Source: Eubacteriales bacterium (GTDB lineage: Bacteria > Bacillota > Clostridia > Saccharofermentanales > UBA5734). Taken from it: a stretch of 32,889 nucleotides of DNA. The notes below the pieces were generated by a model. That model saw only the letters and a program-made list of their open reading frames with translations, had not been told where the DNA came from and ran no database searches. Numbering within the stretch: position 1 is the first letter of the stretch; each line of letters begins with the position of its first letter. The position numbers and the translations under genes are program-made. The stretch spans positions 1 to 32,889 of the forward strand of contig JAQUDJ010000019.1 of assembly GCA_028685755.1 (NCBI GenBank), given 5' to 3'. This document shows, piece after piece, positions 15,410 to 23,404 of this stretch.

Positions 15410-16417
15410 TTAGCTGATTTCACCGCGCAAATTCTGATTCATTTTTAGTTTGATAGTGGTGCGATCTAAATCTAGACTGAGCAGATAGTAAAGCTTAGTA
15501 ACCGCTGCTTCGACCGTCATATCGCCACCACTGACGGCGCCGGCGGTTTTAAGCATGCTGCTAGTCTCGTATTGACCGATCGTTGCCGAGCCACGCAGAC
15601 ATTGTGTGCAAACGACAATTACGGTGTCATGGGCTTTCGCCTTCAGCAAGAAATGATTCAATGATTCGCTTTCAGGGATATTGCCAGCGCCAAATGCTTC
15701 GAGTACGAGACCACCTAAGTGATCCGATAAAAGATTTTCGAAAAAATCAAATTGTATGCCTGGAAAAATTTTAAGTACGGCAATTTTTTGCGGTGAGAAG
15801 GGGACAACCGATAAGCGCGTCCCTGGCTTTAAGACAAGCGGCCGATTGACTTCAATTTTGACGCCTGCTTCAGCTAGGGGTGGGAAGTTTGGCGAGTCAA
15901 AGGCGATTAGCTCATCGGAACTGATTTTGGTAGCGCGATTGCCGCGAAAGAGTTTATTGCCAAAGTAGAGACAGACTTCCGGTATGGGTAGATCAGCTGC
16001 TGCGATCAAGACGGCACTAATGATGTTATCGCGAGCGTCGTTGCGAACCTCACAGAGTGGGATCTGGGAACCAGTGATGATAACGGGTTTTTTAAGACCG
16101 TCGAGCATGAAGGATAACGCTGATGCGGTGTAGGCCATGGTGTCCGTGCCGTGTAGGATCACAAAACCATCATATGCAGCATCATTTGCTTCAATCACAC
16201 GGGCCAGCTTGATCCATTCGTTGACTGCGATGTTCGACGAATCGAGTAATGGATCAAATTCAATTAGATCGCAAACCGGCATCGATTGGTCTTGGAGCTC
16301 AGAGATATGTTGGAGCGCTGTCTGTAAATAATCGGATTGCGGGGCATAACCAGCCGCAGTTCGGGTCATCCCGATTGTGCCTCCGGTATGGATCAGACAG
16401 ACTTTACGCCGGTGCAT
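15410..16417 (-). CDS. ansA: cytoplasmic type I L-asparaginase
   Basis: The enzyme (335 residues from this start) hydrolyses asparagine to aspartate and ammonia. The nucleophile motif TGGTIGM is at residues 11-17 and HGTDTMAYTA at 89-98, with TGSQIPL and RGNRATKIS further on; no signal peptide is seen, so it is cytoplasmic and AnsA-like. The ATG at 16417 begins one base after the livF stop and matches the usual N-terminus; an in-frame ATG at 16447, inside livF, would add ten residues. Neither has a clear RBS, so translation probably depends on ribosomes finishing livF. It is the last gene of the liv operon, tying amino-acid uptake to deamidation. Confidence 0.9.
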   Translation of the reverse strand: MHRRKVCLIHTGGTIGMTRTAAGYAPQSDYLQTALQHISELQDQSMPVCDLIEFDPLLDSSNIAVNEWIKLARVIEANDAAYDGFVILHGTDTMAYTASALSFMLDGLKKPVIITGSQIPLCEVRNDARDNIISAVLIAAADLPIPEVCLYFGNKLFRGNRATKISSDELIAFDSPNFPPLAEAGVKIEVNRPLVLKPGTRLSVVPFSPQKIAVLKIFPGIQFDFFENLLSDHLGGLVLEAFGAGNIPESESLNHFLLKAKAHDTVIVVCTQCLRGSATIGQYETSSMLKTAGAVSGGDMTVEAAVTKLYYLLSLDLDRTTIKLKMNQNLRGEIS

Positions 16418-16418
16418 A

Positions 16419-17138
16419 TTAGTGAGCTGAGGTGCCGAGATAGGCATCCTGAACGCTTTTATCTGTTAAAAGATCATGCCCAGCACCGCTCATCATGACT
16501 TCACCTGTGACAAGCACATAACCACGGTCTGCGACTTTGAGTGCAGCATTTGCATTTTGTTCGATCAAGAGGACGGTTGTGCCCTGCTCGTTGATTTTGC
16601 GGATGATGGAGAAAATGTCACGGACGATCAACGGCGCGAGTCCAAGTGAAGGCTCATCCATCATGAGGATTTGGGGCTTGGCCATCAACGCTCGGCCGAC
16701 CGCCAGCATTTGTTGCTCGCCGCCAGATAAGGTACCGGCCATTTGCCAATGCCGTTCTTTGAGGCGTGGAAAAAGGTCATACATCCGTTCAATATCAGCG
16801 GCTACACCGGCGTGATCATGTCGTAAATATGCCCCGATTTTGAGATTTTCGAGAACACTGAGATTCGAAAAGACTTTGCGTCCTTCAGGAACGAGCACGA
16901 TCCCGCGTTCGACAATTTGTTGAGTGTCGAGGCCACTGATGATCTCACCATTATGTTTAATCGTTCCACCAGACGCACTGACCAAGCCGCTGATGCTTTT
17001 TAGCGTCGTCGACTTGCCCGCGCCGTTTGCGCCAATCAAGGTCACAATTTCGCCAGCATTGACTGTAAATGAGATGTTCTTTAGCGCTTCGATTCCACCG
17101 TAGTGGACGCTTAGATTTTCAATTTCGAGAAGACTCAT
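16419..17138 (-). CDS. livF: branched-chain amino acid ABC transporter ATP-binding protein LivF
   Basis: The 239-residue ATPase is one of the two nucleotide-binding subunits of a HAAT-family amino acid importer. Walker A GANGAGKS is at about 36-43, the signature LSGGEQQM at about 138-145, Walker B LMMDEPSLGLAP follows, and the switch His region reads LLIEQN (Gln/Asn in place of His, normal for LivF). The ATG overlaps the livG stop by 4 bases (ATGA). It works with LivG on the cytoplasmic face of the LivHM pore. Confidence 0.95.
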   Translation of the reverse strand: MSLLEIENLSVHYGGIEALKNISFTVNAGEIVTLIGANGAGKSTTLKSISGLVSASGGTIKHNGEIISGLDTQQIVERGIVLVPEGRKVFSNLSVLENLKIGAYLRHDHAGVAADIERMYDLFPRLKERHWQMAGTLSGGEQQMLAVGRALMAKPQILMMDEPSLGLAPLIVRDIFSIIRKINEQGTTVLLIEQNANAALKVADRGYVLVTGEVMMSGAGHDLLTDKSVQDAYLGTSAH

Positions 17139-17980
17139 TCGTCGACCCCCAAATAAGCGGCGATTACCGCAGGATTGTTTTGAACCTCTTCGGGCGTTCC
17201 CGTAGCGATCAATTCGCCAAAATCGATAACGTAAATACGGTCGGAAATATCCATGACCAAATTCATGTGATGTTCGATCATTAGGATTGTTAAATTGAAA
17301 TCGTTCTTGATTTGATGAATAAAATCCGTTAGTGCTTCGGTTTCCTGAGGATTCATCCCCGCAGCGGGCTCATCCAGTAACAATAGTTCAGGCTTGGTTG
17401 CTAACGCGCGGGCGATCTCGAGGCGACGTTGCTTGCCATATGGCAAATTATTAGCGATTTCGTCTTTGAGATCGGCTAAGCCTAGCATGTCAAGGAGTGC
17501 TAAGCTCTCGGCTCGCATGTTCTTTTCTTCTTTGGCATTCAATCGGAAAACAGCGGCAAAAAATCCGGCTTTCATGTTCATGTGTTTGGCAATAAGCACG
17601 TTTTCGAAGACGGTCATGTTTTTAAAGAGTCGGATGTTCTGAAAGGTGCGGGCAATGCCTTTTTTTGTGATTTGGTCTGGGGTGGGTTGTACACTGCCCT
17701 TGTACACACCTTTGTTCTGTCCAGCATAAAGCTTTTGCATTTTACCTTGAGGTGAGTTTTTCGCAATGACTTGATTACCGAATGAAACCTGGCCATTCGT
17801 TGGAGCGTAAACCCCGGTGACCACATTAAAGACGGTTGTTTTGCCGGCGCCATTCGGACCAATCAGGGCAACTATTTCGCCTCGACGGACTTCAAGCGAG
17901 AGATTGTCAACTGCGACAACACCGCCAAATTGCATCGTGACATCACGCAGGGCAAGGACCGTTGATGCTGAATTATCCAC
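17135..17980 (-). CDS. livG: branched-chain amino acid ABC transporter ATP-binding protein LivG
   Basis: The 281-residue ATPase has Walker A GPNGAGKTT (about 38-46), the LivG-type signature PYGKQRRLEIARAL, Walker B LLLDEPAAGMNPQE, and MIEHHM. The GTG at 17980 is chosen: an AAGGGGG Shine-Dalgarno sequence lies about 10 bases upstream, it overlaps livM by 8 bases, and the protein then begins VDNSASTVLALRDV. A longer frame from 18115 would put 45 unrelated residues inside livM. An insert of about 20 residues after FGNQVIAKNSPQGKMQKLY is a common LivG variation in Clostridia. Confidence 0.93.
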   Translation of the reverse strand: MDNSASTVLALRDVTMQFGGVVAVDNLSLEVRRGEIVALIGPNGAGKTTVFNVVTGVYAPTNGQVSFGNQVIAKNSPQGKMQKLYAGQNKGVYKGSVQPTPDQITKKGIARTFQNIRLFKNMTVFENVLIAKHMNMKAGFFAAVFRLNAKEEKNMRAESLALLDMLGLADLKDEIANNLPYGKQRRLEIARALATKPELLLLDEPAAGMNPQETEALTDFIHQIKNDFNLTILMIEHHMNLVMDISDRIYVIDFGELIATGTPEEVQNNPAVIAAYLGVDE

Positions 17981-19127
17981 GTTTGTTGGCCCCCTTTTTA
18001 GCTTTTGGCATTCGTTTGGGCCAAGATAATAAGGCACTCCACGAGAATTCACGATTGCCCATGAGGCCACGACGGAAGAAGAGTACAACAACCATGAGGA
18101 GGACTGAGAAAACAACCATTCGGAAGCCGGTGCGGAACAATGGGATTGTTATGCCTCCAGTGATCAAGGGCTGATCAAAGAACCGTAACCACCATTCCTT
18201 GGAGGCAGTCACGAGGAAGGCACTGAGGATGCTGCCGGTTATACTGCCGAGACCGCCGATCACGACAATCAGCAGAATATCGTAGGTCATACTGATCTGG
18301 AAAGTGCGCGCATCAATCGATCGCATAAACATGGCCAACAGACCACCGGCAATTGCAGTCATGAAGGAACTGACAATGAATGACAATTCCTTGTGCTTAA
18401 GCAAATTGATTCCCATCGCTTCAGCTGCGACGCCATCTTCACGAATCGCCATGAACGCTCGGCCATACGAACTTTTAATGAGCATGACCATAAAGGTAAT
18501 GCAGAGAGCAGCGATCGCAAATGGGACCAACAGGGAGCCGGTTCCTACGGGGAGGAAGTCGCTCTCAATTGCAAAGCCGGGGATGTTTTTCAAACCGTAG
18601 GAGCCATTCGTGATTTGATCCATTTGGGGACTCGATAGAATGGCTCGGATGATTTCCGAAAACCCGAGAGTCGCAATCGCGAGATAGTCACTTTTTAAGC
18701 GCAATACCGGGATACCGATCAAGGCAGCAAATAAGCCGGCTACAACACCGCCGAGTAAAAGCCCAAAGAGAATACGGATCGCGCTTGGGAAGACGTCTAG
18801 GCCAAGTTTAAACGACATCAACCAGGGGGCGAGACCGCTTGTGTAGTAGACGCTATCGATGGTATCTGAAGAGATCGAGAAAATGGCTGTGATATAGGCA
18901 CCGATTGCCATAAAGCCAGCCTGACCGAGCGAAAACAGTCCGGTGAATCCATTTAAAAGATTCATCGAAACAGCAACAATCGACAAGATGACACTTTTTT
19001 GCAGAATTGAAACCGCCATACCGAAGCTGTTCTTATTAATTTCGAGTAAATAAAGTAAGGTCACGAGCACGACGACGGCTGTCAGATTGAGGAGGGTAGT
19101 GGATTTTTTGGTCATTGAACGCAACAT
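17973..19127 (-). CDS. livM: branched-chain amino acid ABC transporter permease LivM
   Basis: The 384-residue permease has about nine or ten membrane helices. NLLNGFTGLFSLGQAGFMAIGAY (about 57-79) and LRLKSDYLAIATLGFSEIIR are the LivM signatures, and the EAA-like loop AIREDGVAAEAMGINLLKHK contacts the ATPases. It has a basic C-terminal tail (KRMPKAKKGANKRG). A strong RBS (AAGGAAGGGG, minus strand) precedes the ATG. It is 14 bases after livH. Confidence 0.95.
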   Translation of the reverse strand: MLRSMTKKSTTLLNLTAVVVLVTLLYLLEINKNSFGMAVSILQKSVILSIVAVSMNLLNGFTGLFSLGQAGFMAIGAYITAIFSISSDTIDSVYYTSGLAPWLMSFKLGLDVFPSAIRILFGLLLGGVVAGLFAALIGIPVLRLKSDYLAIATLGFSEIIRAILSSPQMDQITNGSYGLKNIPGFAIESDFLPVGTGSLLVPFAIAALCITFMVMLIKSSYGRAFMAIREDGVAAEAMGINLLKHKELSFIVSSFMTAIAGGLLAMFMRSIDARTFQISMTYDILLIVVIGGLGSITGSILSAFLVTASKEWWLRFFDQPLITGGITIPLFRTGFRMVVFSVLLMVVVLFFRRGLMGNREFSWSALLSWPKRMPKAKKGANKRG

Positions 19128-19141
19128 CCGATACCCCTTCC

Positions 19142-20023
19142 TTAGACTTTATCCGTGACGGTTTCGCCAATAAGGCCCGTCGGACGGAAGATGAGGATTA
19201 AAATGAGCAGGAGGAATGTGAAAGCATCGCTGTAGGTCGAGTAGCCCATGGCTGTGAGAAAAGTTTCGCTGATTCCGATGATGAAGCCACCAAGAACGGC
19301 GCCAGGAACGCTACCAATACCGCCGAGGACGGCTGCAACAAAGCATTTGAGGCCAGGTAAAGTTCCGGAAAAAGGTGTCACCGACATGCGGTCTGTGAAA
19401 TAGAGAATTGAACCGATAGCGGCCATCGCAGAGCCAATTACAAAAGTCACGCTAATAATCTGATTGATCTTTATGCCCATGAGCTTTGCCGTATCGTAGT
19501 CCTTAGAGACTGCGCGCATCGCCATACCGAGCTTCGTGTGATTGATTAAATACATCAAAATAAAAACGAGGATCAACGTCAAAACAGGGGTCAAGAAAGT
19601 GACGAGCGAAGCTGAAACCGATCCGATTTGGAAAACGCGTTTGAGGGGGGAGATGGTCGGGTAACCTTTTGGCAGGGCGGAAAACAGGTAGGTTGCCAAA
19701 TTTTGCAAAAGATAGGAGACACCGATGGAGGAAATCATGATTGACATCCGTGGCGCTGCCCGCAAGGGCTTGTAGGCCGCCTTTTCGATGACGACACCGA
19801 GAAAAATCGTCACGGCAATCACAAGGGGAATCGCGATAGGCCAAGGCATCACCGCCATCGCGAAAACCATAAAGTAACCAGCCATCATAAAAATATCTGA
19901 GTGGGCGAAGTTAATTAACAAAAGTATGCCATAAACCAGGGTGTAACCAATCGCGATCAGCGCGTATGCGCCACCGAGCGAAATCCCGGTCAGAATATGC
20001 TGAATAATGGTCGTAGACGTCAT
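19142..20023 (-). CDS. livH: branched-chain amino acid ABC transporter permease LivH
   Basis: The 293-residue permease has about eight membrane helices. GISLGGAYALIAIGYTLVYGILLLINFAHSD (about 13-43) is the LivH signature, with MRAVSKDYDTAKLMGI as the ATPase-contacting loop and AAVLGGIGSVPGAVLGG in the second half. RBS GAGGTAGGG is visible upstream on the minus strand. It follows livJ after 76 bases, which contain a hairpin. Confidence 0.95.
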   Translation of the reverse strand: MTSTTIIQHILTGISLGGAYALIAIGYTLVYGILLLINFAHSDIFMMAGYFMVFAMAVMPWPIAIPLVIAVTIFLGVVIEKAAYKPLRAAPRMSIMISSIGVSYLLQNLATYLFSALPKGYPTISPLKRVFQIGSVSASLVTFLTPVLTLILVFILMYLINHTKLGMAMRAVSKDYDTAKLMGIKINQIISVTFVIGSAMAAIGSILYFTDRMSVTPFSGTLPGLKCFVAAVLGGIGSVPGAVLGGFIIGISETFLTAMGYSTYSDAFTFLLLILILIFRPTGLIGETVTDKV

Positions 20024-20051
20024 AGCCCTACCTCAGATCTTTTAACATACG

Positions 20052-20083
20052 AAAAGCGGCATACGCTGTTGCGCATGCCGCTT
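20052..20083 (-). terminator. intercistronic hairpin between livJ and livH
   Basis: AAGCGGCAT (20054-20062) and ATGCCGCTT (20075-20083) form a 9-bp stem that can be extended by further pairs, followed on the minus strand by a short T-run (complement of 20052-20055). It is probably a leaky terminator or RNA-stabilising stem that lets the binding protein be made in excess over the membrane subunits. Confidence 0.65.
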
Positions 20084-20099
20084 GGGGTCCGATGGGGGA

Positions 20100-21281
20100 T
20101 TAGCCAACTTTGACAGTTTTAAGGAATTGGAATTTGCCATCTTTAATGGTTTTGATGTAGGCCATGTCTTTATTGGCATCGCCGTTTTCATCAAAGGTGA
20201 CAGCACCGGTTACGCCAGCATAGGAAACCTTAGCCAGGGCATCGCGGATTTTGGCTGTGTCGGTTGATCCTGCAGCTTTAATGGCTTCGAGTGCAACCAT
20301 ATAAGCATCATAGCCGAGAGCGGAAACGGCTGCGACGCCTTCGCCGCCATTTTTAGAAAGGCTATCCGGATTGGCTTTGAGATATTCTTTGAAGCCCTTG
20401 ACGAAATCAGCAGCGATGACATTGCTGGTATCATTTTCGTCGAAGAAAGTAGAGAGGGTAACCCCTTCAGCATCAGCACCGGCATTATCAATGATGCTGG
20501 TGTTTTCCCATGTGTCGCCAGCAGCGATCGGGGCAGTGATGCCTAGTTCGCGAGCTTGCTTGATCATCAACGGGGCGGTGGCGATTGAAGAAGGCGCGAA
20601 GATGATGTCTGGGTTAGCAGCTTTGATATTGGTCAAAATCGCTTTGAAATCGGTTTGGTTGGTCTGGTACTGTTCCTGAGCAACAATTGTGCCACCTTTT
20701 TCTTCAAAGGCTTTTAGGAAAAAGTTGCCGAGACCTGAGCTATAGTCATCACCGAGTTGGGTGACAACTGCAGCAGTTTTCGCACCAGATTCCATGGCGT
20801 AATTAGCCATAACTGTCCCCTGAAAAGGATCAAGGAAACAAACACGGAAGTAGAAATCATTGCCAAGGGTGACCTGCGGGTTGGTGCAGGATGCGCCGAT
20901 TGCGGCTACTTTGTTTTCTTTGAAGATTTCACCGGCGGCAATTGAGACGCCAGAGCCATAAGAACCGAGAACGACGGAGACTTTGCTCGACATTAGACTC
21001 TGAGCTGCTGTGACGGCTTCGGTTTTGTCGGATTTGTTGTCAACTTCGACGAGCTCAACGGTGTAGGTTTTACCACCGATATCGACTGTGTTGACTTTGC
21101 TGTTGGCATAACGCATGCCTAGGACTTCTTGGAATCCACCACCGCCATTTTCGCCGGTGACCGGTTCGAAAACACCGATTTTGATCACATTGCCACCGGC
21201 AGCATTGCCAGTTGCAGCACAACCAGATAGGACGGATAGCATCAGGACAGAGATCAGCAGGATTGCTAAGAACTTCTTCAT
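20100..21281 (-). CDS. livJ: amino acid ABC transporter substrate-binding lipoprotein LivJ
   Basis: The 393-residue extracellular protein carries a lipoprotein signal (KKFLAILLISVLMLSVLSGC, Cys21) and a type I periplasmic-binding fold (about 33-390) of the Leu/Ile/Val-binding family (Peripla_BP_6). IKIGVFEPVTGENGGGGFQ, VVLGSYGSG and GYDAYMVALEAIKAA are typical. RBS AAAGGAAAG precedes the ATG. It is the first gene of livJHMGF-ansA. Family members bind branched-chain amino acids but also other amino acids, amides or urea; the asparaginase at the operon end leaves asparagine open as a substrate. Confidence 0.93.
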   Translation of the reverse strand: MKKFLAILLISVLMLSVLSGCAATGNAAGGNVIKIGVFEPVTGENGGGGFQEVLGMRYANSKVNTVDIGGKTYTVELVEVDNKSDKTEAVTAAQSLMSSKVSVVLGSYGSGVSIAAGEIFKENKVAAIGASCTNPQVTLGNDFYFRVCFLDPFQGTVMANYAMESGAKTAAVVTQLGDDYSSGLGNFFLKAFEEKGGTIVAQEQYQTNQTDFKAILTNIKAANPDIIFAPSSIATAPLMIKQARELGITAPIAAGDTWENTSIIDNAGADAEGVTLSTFFDENDTSNVIAADFVKGFKEYLKANPDSLSKNGGEGVAAVSALGYDAYMVALEAIKAAGSTDTAKIRDALAKVSYAGVTGAVTFDENGDANKDMAYIKTIKDGKFQFLKTVKVG

Positions 21282-21301
21282 AACGAGCTTTCCTTTCGTT
21301 G

Positions 21302-21328
21302 GGCGAATGATTGGTGAAATCGTTCGCC
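21302..21328 (-). promoter_or_regulatory. hairpin in the livJ leader
   Basis: GGCGAATGATT (21302-21312) and AATCGTTCGCC (21318-21328) form an 11-bp stem with a single G-U wobble position and a five-base loop. It lies between the proposed promoter and the livJ RBS. It has no T-run, so it is more likely an operator, mRNA stabiliser or regulatory stem than a terminator. Confidence 0.5.
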
Positions 21329-21348
21329 ATATTTAATATGCACTGACC

Positions 21349-21376
21349 ATTTTACACGATATCAATGATGATTCAA
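21349..21376 (-). promoter_or_regulatory. candidate promoter of the liv operon
   Basis: On the minus strand TTGAAT (21371-21376) and TAAAAT (21349-21354) are 16 bases apart, giving a start near 21342 and a leader of about 60 nt that contains the hairpin at 21302-21328. Confidence 0.45.
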
Positions 21377-21425
21377 CAGGTATCGGCGGGGTTTGCCAAA
21401 ACTCAAACGACCTTGTCAAAGGCTG

Positions 21426-21434
21426 TGATATAAT
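21426..21434 (+). promoter_or_regulatory. extended -10 promoter of the DUF2207 gene
   Basis: TGATATAAT is an exact extended -10 element, 50 bases before the start codon of the DUF2207 gene. No strong -35 is visible. Confidence 0.5.
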
Positions 21435-21484
21435 ATGGCCTAGGATTGACTTGAAATCGAATACCATCTGGAGGTCTTGAAGCA

Positions 21485-23404
21485 ATGCCGTTTCCCTTCC
21501 GGCGCTCATTATCCGGATCGTCACCCCACTTTAAATTAATAAAAATCGGACTCGCATTGGCCATAGTCGCAAGCATTTTGCTACAGGTGCCATTTGCACC
21601 ATTTTCACGTATTCAATCCAAACAAGAATCCGCCTTGGACAATGACGCGAAAGTATCTGCGGCACTTTTCCGCGCCTATTGCATCGATGGTTATCGGGTG
21701 GATCTGAAAGTTTTAGCAGATGGCTCCGCACAGGTCACGGAAAGCATTGACCTGTTTTTTAATAATGACTGCGATTCGATCACTTTTAATTTAGCCCTGC
21801 AAGGGGCAACCGCATTGCAATTTGATTCGGTAGCAATTGCGAATGTTAACTCAGCTGGCGAGGCTGCTTCACAAATTGAGGTTTTGCCAGCAGCGTCTGC
21901 CCAACAGGCTGGCAATCAAACGCTGTCCTACACCTTAAACGAGGCCGCGTTGAATTCAGAAAATCCGGCAACACGACTGCATGTCAGTGCATATATTCCA
22001 GCAGGATCTGCTTCGCGCTTTATCGTCAACTATACGCTGCGTGGCGGATTTCAATATGTCGATCAATCTGTTTTTATTCGCCGAAGTTTTTTCCAGTCTC
22101 TTGGCCAGCAGGTGATCACAGAACCGATCTTGATGATTAGCTATCCAGACGGGATTGCTGTGGCGGATGTCTGGTACCAGGCGATCTCAAAAGCTTCTTT
22201 TCTTGTAGCACAGGTTGACGCGGTTACGGTTCAAATGAGTGCAATTGAATTGGATCCAAACCAGCAGATGGAAGCCGTACTCGTATTGCCACTAGCTAAC
22301 CTGCAGATGTCGTTCGCTGAGCAATCAGAACCTTCCAACATCAATCGAGCAGTATTTATTCAAACCATTGAAAAGGAAGCCCAAAAACTCAAACGCCACA
22401 CTCAAACGCGGGCATTCTTGATCAGTCTAATCTGGATCTTATTGTTGCTTGCTGGCTTGGGTTATGGTTTGCTGTATATCCTGTTTGACCGGGAAGGCCA
22501 AATCCAACTCAGACAAACGATCAAGCCACAACTTCAAAATGTTTGGCGACCTGCGATGTTAGCCCGCCTCTTCCGCAATCATAACCCAGGTCAACTCCTC
22601 CTAGGCACGTTACTTGATTTAGTCCAACGCGGCAAATTGAAATTGGATGGCCATGTTTTTCGCCAAGAGAATGGACACGCAGCGAGCCTCTTTCAAGGGC
22701 TAACGGCCTATGAGATTTTTTTACTTCAATGGTTATTTGAGCGCGTTGCAACCACAGATTCTGTATCGCCCGCTCAGATTCGCAAGTATGCCTTAGATCA
22801 TCGGACTGCGACAGAATTCTCTGCCTATTACGAGCAGTTTATTACTCTGATTCAGGATGAATTATTGGCCGAAAAATTGATCGATTCGAGCAAAATGATC
22901 CATGGCCGTCGAATCGGGGTCTCGTTAGCCAGTGTTTATGCAATTCTCGCAGCCGTATTCGGTATATTGACATTAAACTGGCTTTCACTGATCTTAGCCG
23001 TGCCATCAAGCCTCTTTTTATACTATGGTCTGAAATGGCGTCACTTAACGGGCGAAGGCAATCGGCAAGCTGATATAGGTCGCGTTTTCCGCAAGACCTT
23101 GCGTCATTTTAGTGCGCATTTAACGGTCGAACAAGCCACCGATCTCCAACTTGGTGAACAACTCGCTCGCCTTTTACCCCATGCTGTTGCATTAGGGGTT
23201 GTGCGGCCTTTCCTGTCACAAACGGCTCATTTGACTCAACAAAAACCGGACCAGTTGCAAGCATTTCTCCGGACGTTCTCCCAGAGTTTGATTGCGACGG
23301 ATCCGGCTCAACAATTAACTGACTTTCAACGTGACCTCGAGGCGATGGACTCCATGTTGTCAGCTAGCCTCTATCTCGCTCTCGGCTTCCACTTCTACGA
23401 GTAA
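21485..23404 (+). CDS. DUF2207 family membrane protein
   Basis: The 639-residue protein matches the layout of DUF2207 (predicted membrane protein) proteins. An N-terminal signal-like helix (about 19-40) is followed by an extracellular beta-rich domain (about 60-280) with DGYRVDLKVLADGSAQVTESI, the family's characteristic start. A membrane helix follows (about 310-333), then a cytoplasmic winged-helix-like region (LLGTLLDLVQRGKLKLDG, about 372-389), two more helices (about 478-515) and a C-terminal cytoplasmic tail. RBS GGAGG is at 21470-21474. Function of the family is unknown. The usual Gly/Ser-rich low-complexity C-terminus is missing; the last 15 codons overlap the convergent RCC1 gene. 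Confidence 0.78.
   Translation: MPFPFRRSLSGSSPHFKLIKIGLALAIVASILLQVPFAPFSRIQSKQESALDNDAKVSAALFRAYCIDGYRVDLKVLADGSAQVTESIDLFFNNDCDSITFNLALQGATALQFDSVAIANVNSAGEAASQIEVLPAASAQQAGNQTLSYTLNEAALNSENPATRLHVSAYIPAGSASRFIVNYTLRGGFQYVDQSVFIRRSFFQSLGQQVITEPILMISYPDGIAVADVWYQAISKASFLVAQVDAVTVQMSAIELDPNQQMEAVLVLPLANLQMSFAEQSEPSNINRAVFIQTIEKEAQKLKRHTQTRAFLISLIWILLLLAGLGYGLLYILFDREGQIQLRQTIKPQLQNVWRPAMLARLFRNHNPGQLLLGTLLDLVQRGKLKLDGHVFRQENGHAASLFQGLTAYEIFLLQWLFERVATTDSVSPAQIRKYALDHRTATEFSAYYEQFITLIQDELLAEKLIDSSKMIHGRRIGVSLASVYAILAAVFGILTLNWLSLILAVPSSLFLYYGLKWRHLTGEGNRQADIGRVFRKTLRHFSAHLTVEQATDLQLGEQLARLLPHAVALGVVRPFLSQTAHLTQQKPDQLQAFLRTFSQSLIATDPAQQLTDFQRDLEAMDSMLSASLYLALGFHFYE

Noticed and set aside
16418-16447. 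Asparaginase start at 16447 inside livF
   Set aside because: It adds ten residues not usual in the family, with GG directly abutting the ATG and no RBS; the ATG at 16417 fits stop-start coupling better. It cannot be fully excluded.
17981-18115. Extra 45 residues at the LivG N-terminus
   Set aside because: They lie inside livM and do not resemble LivG; the GTG at 17980 has an AAGGGGG RBS and the usual short overlap.
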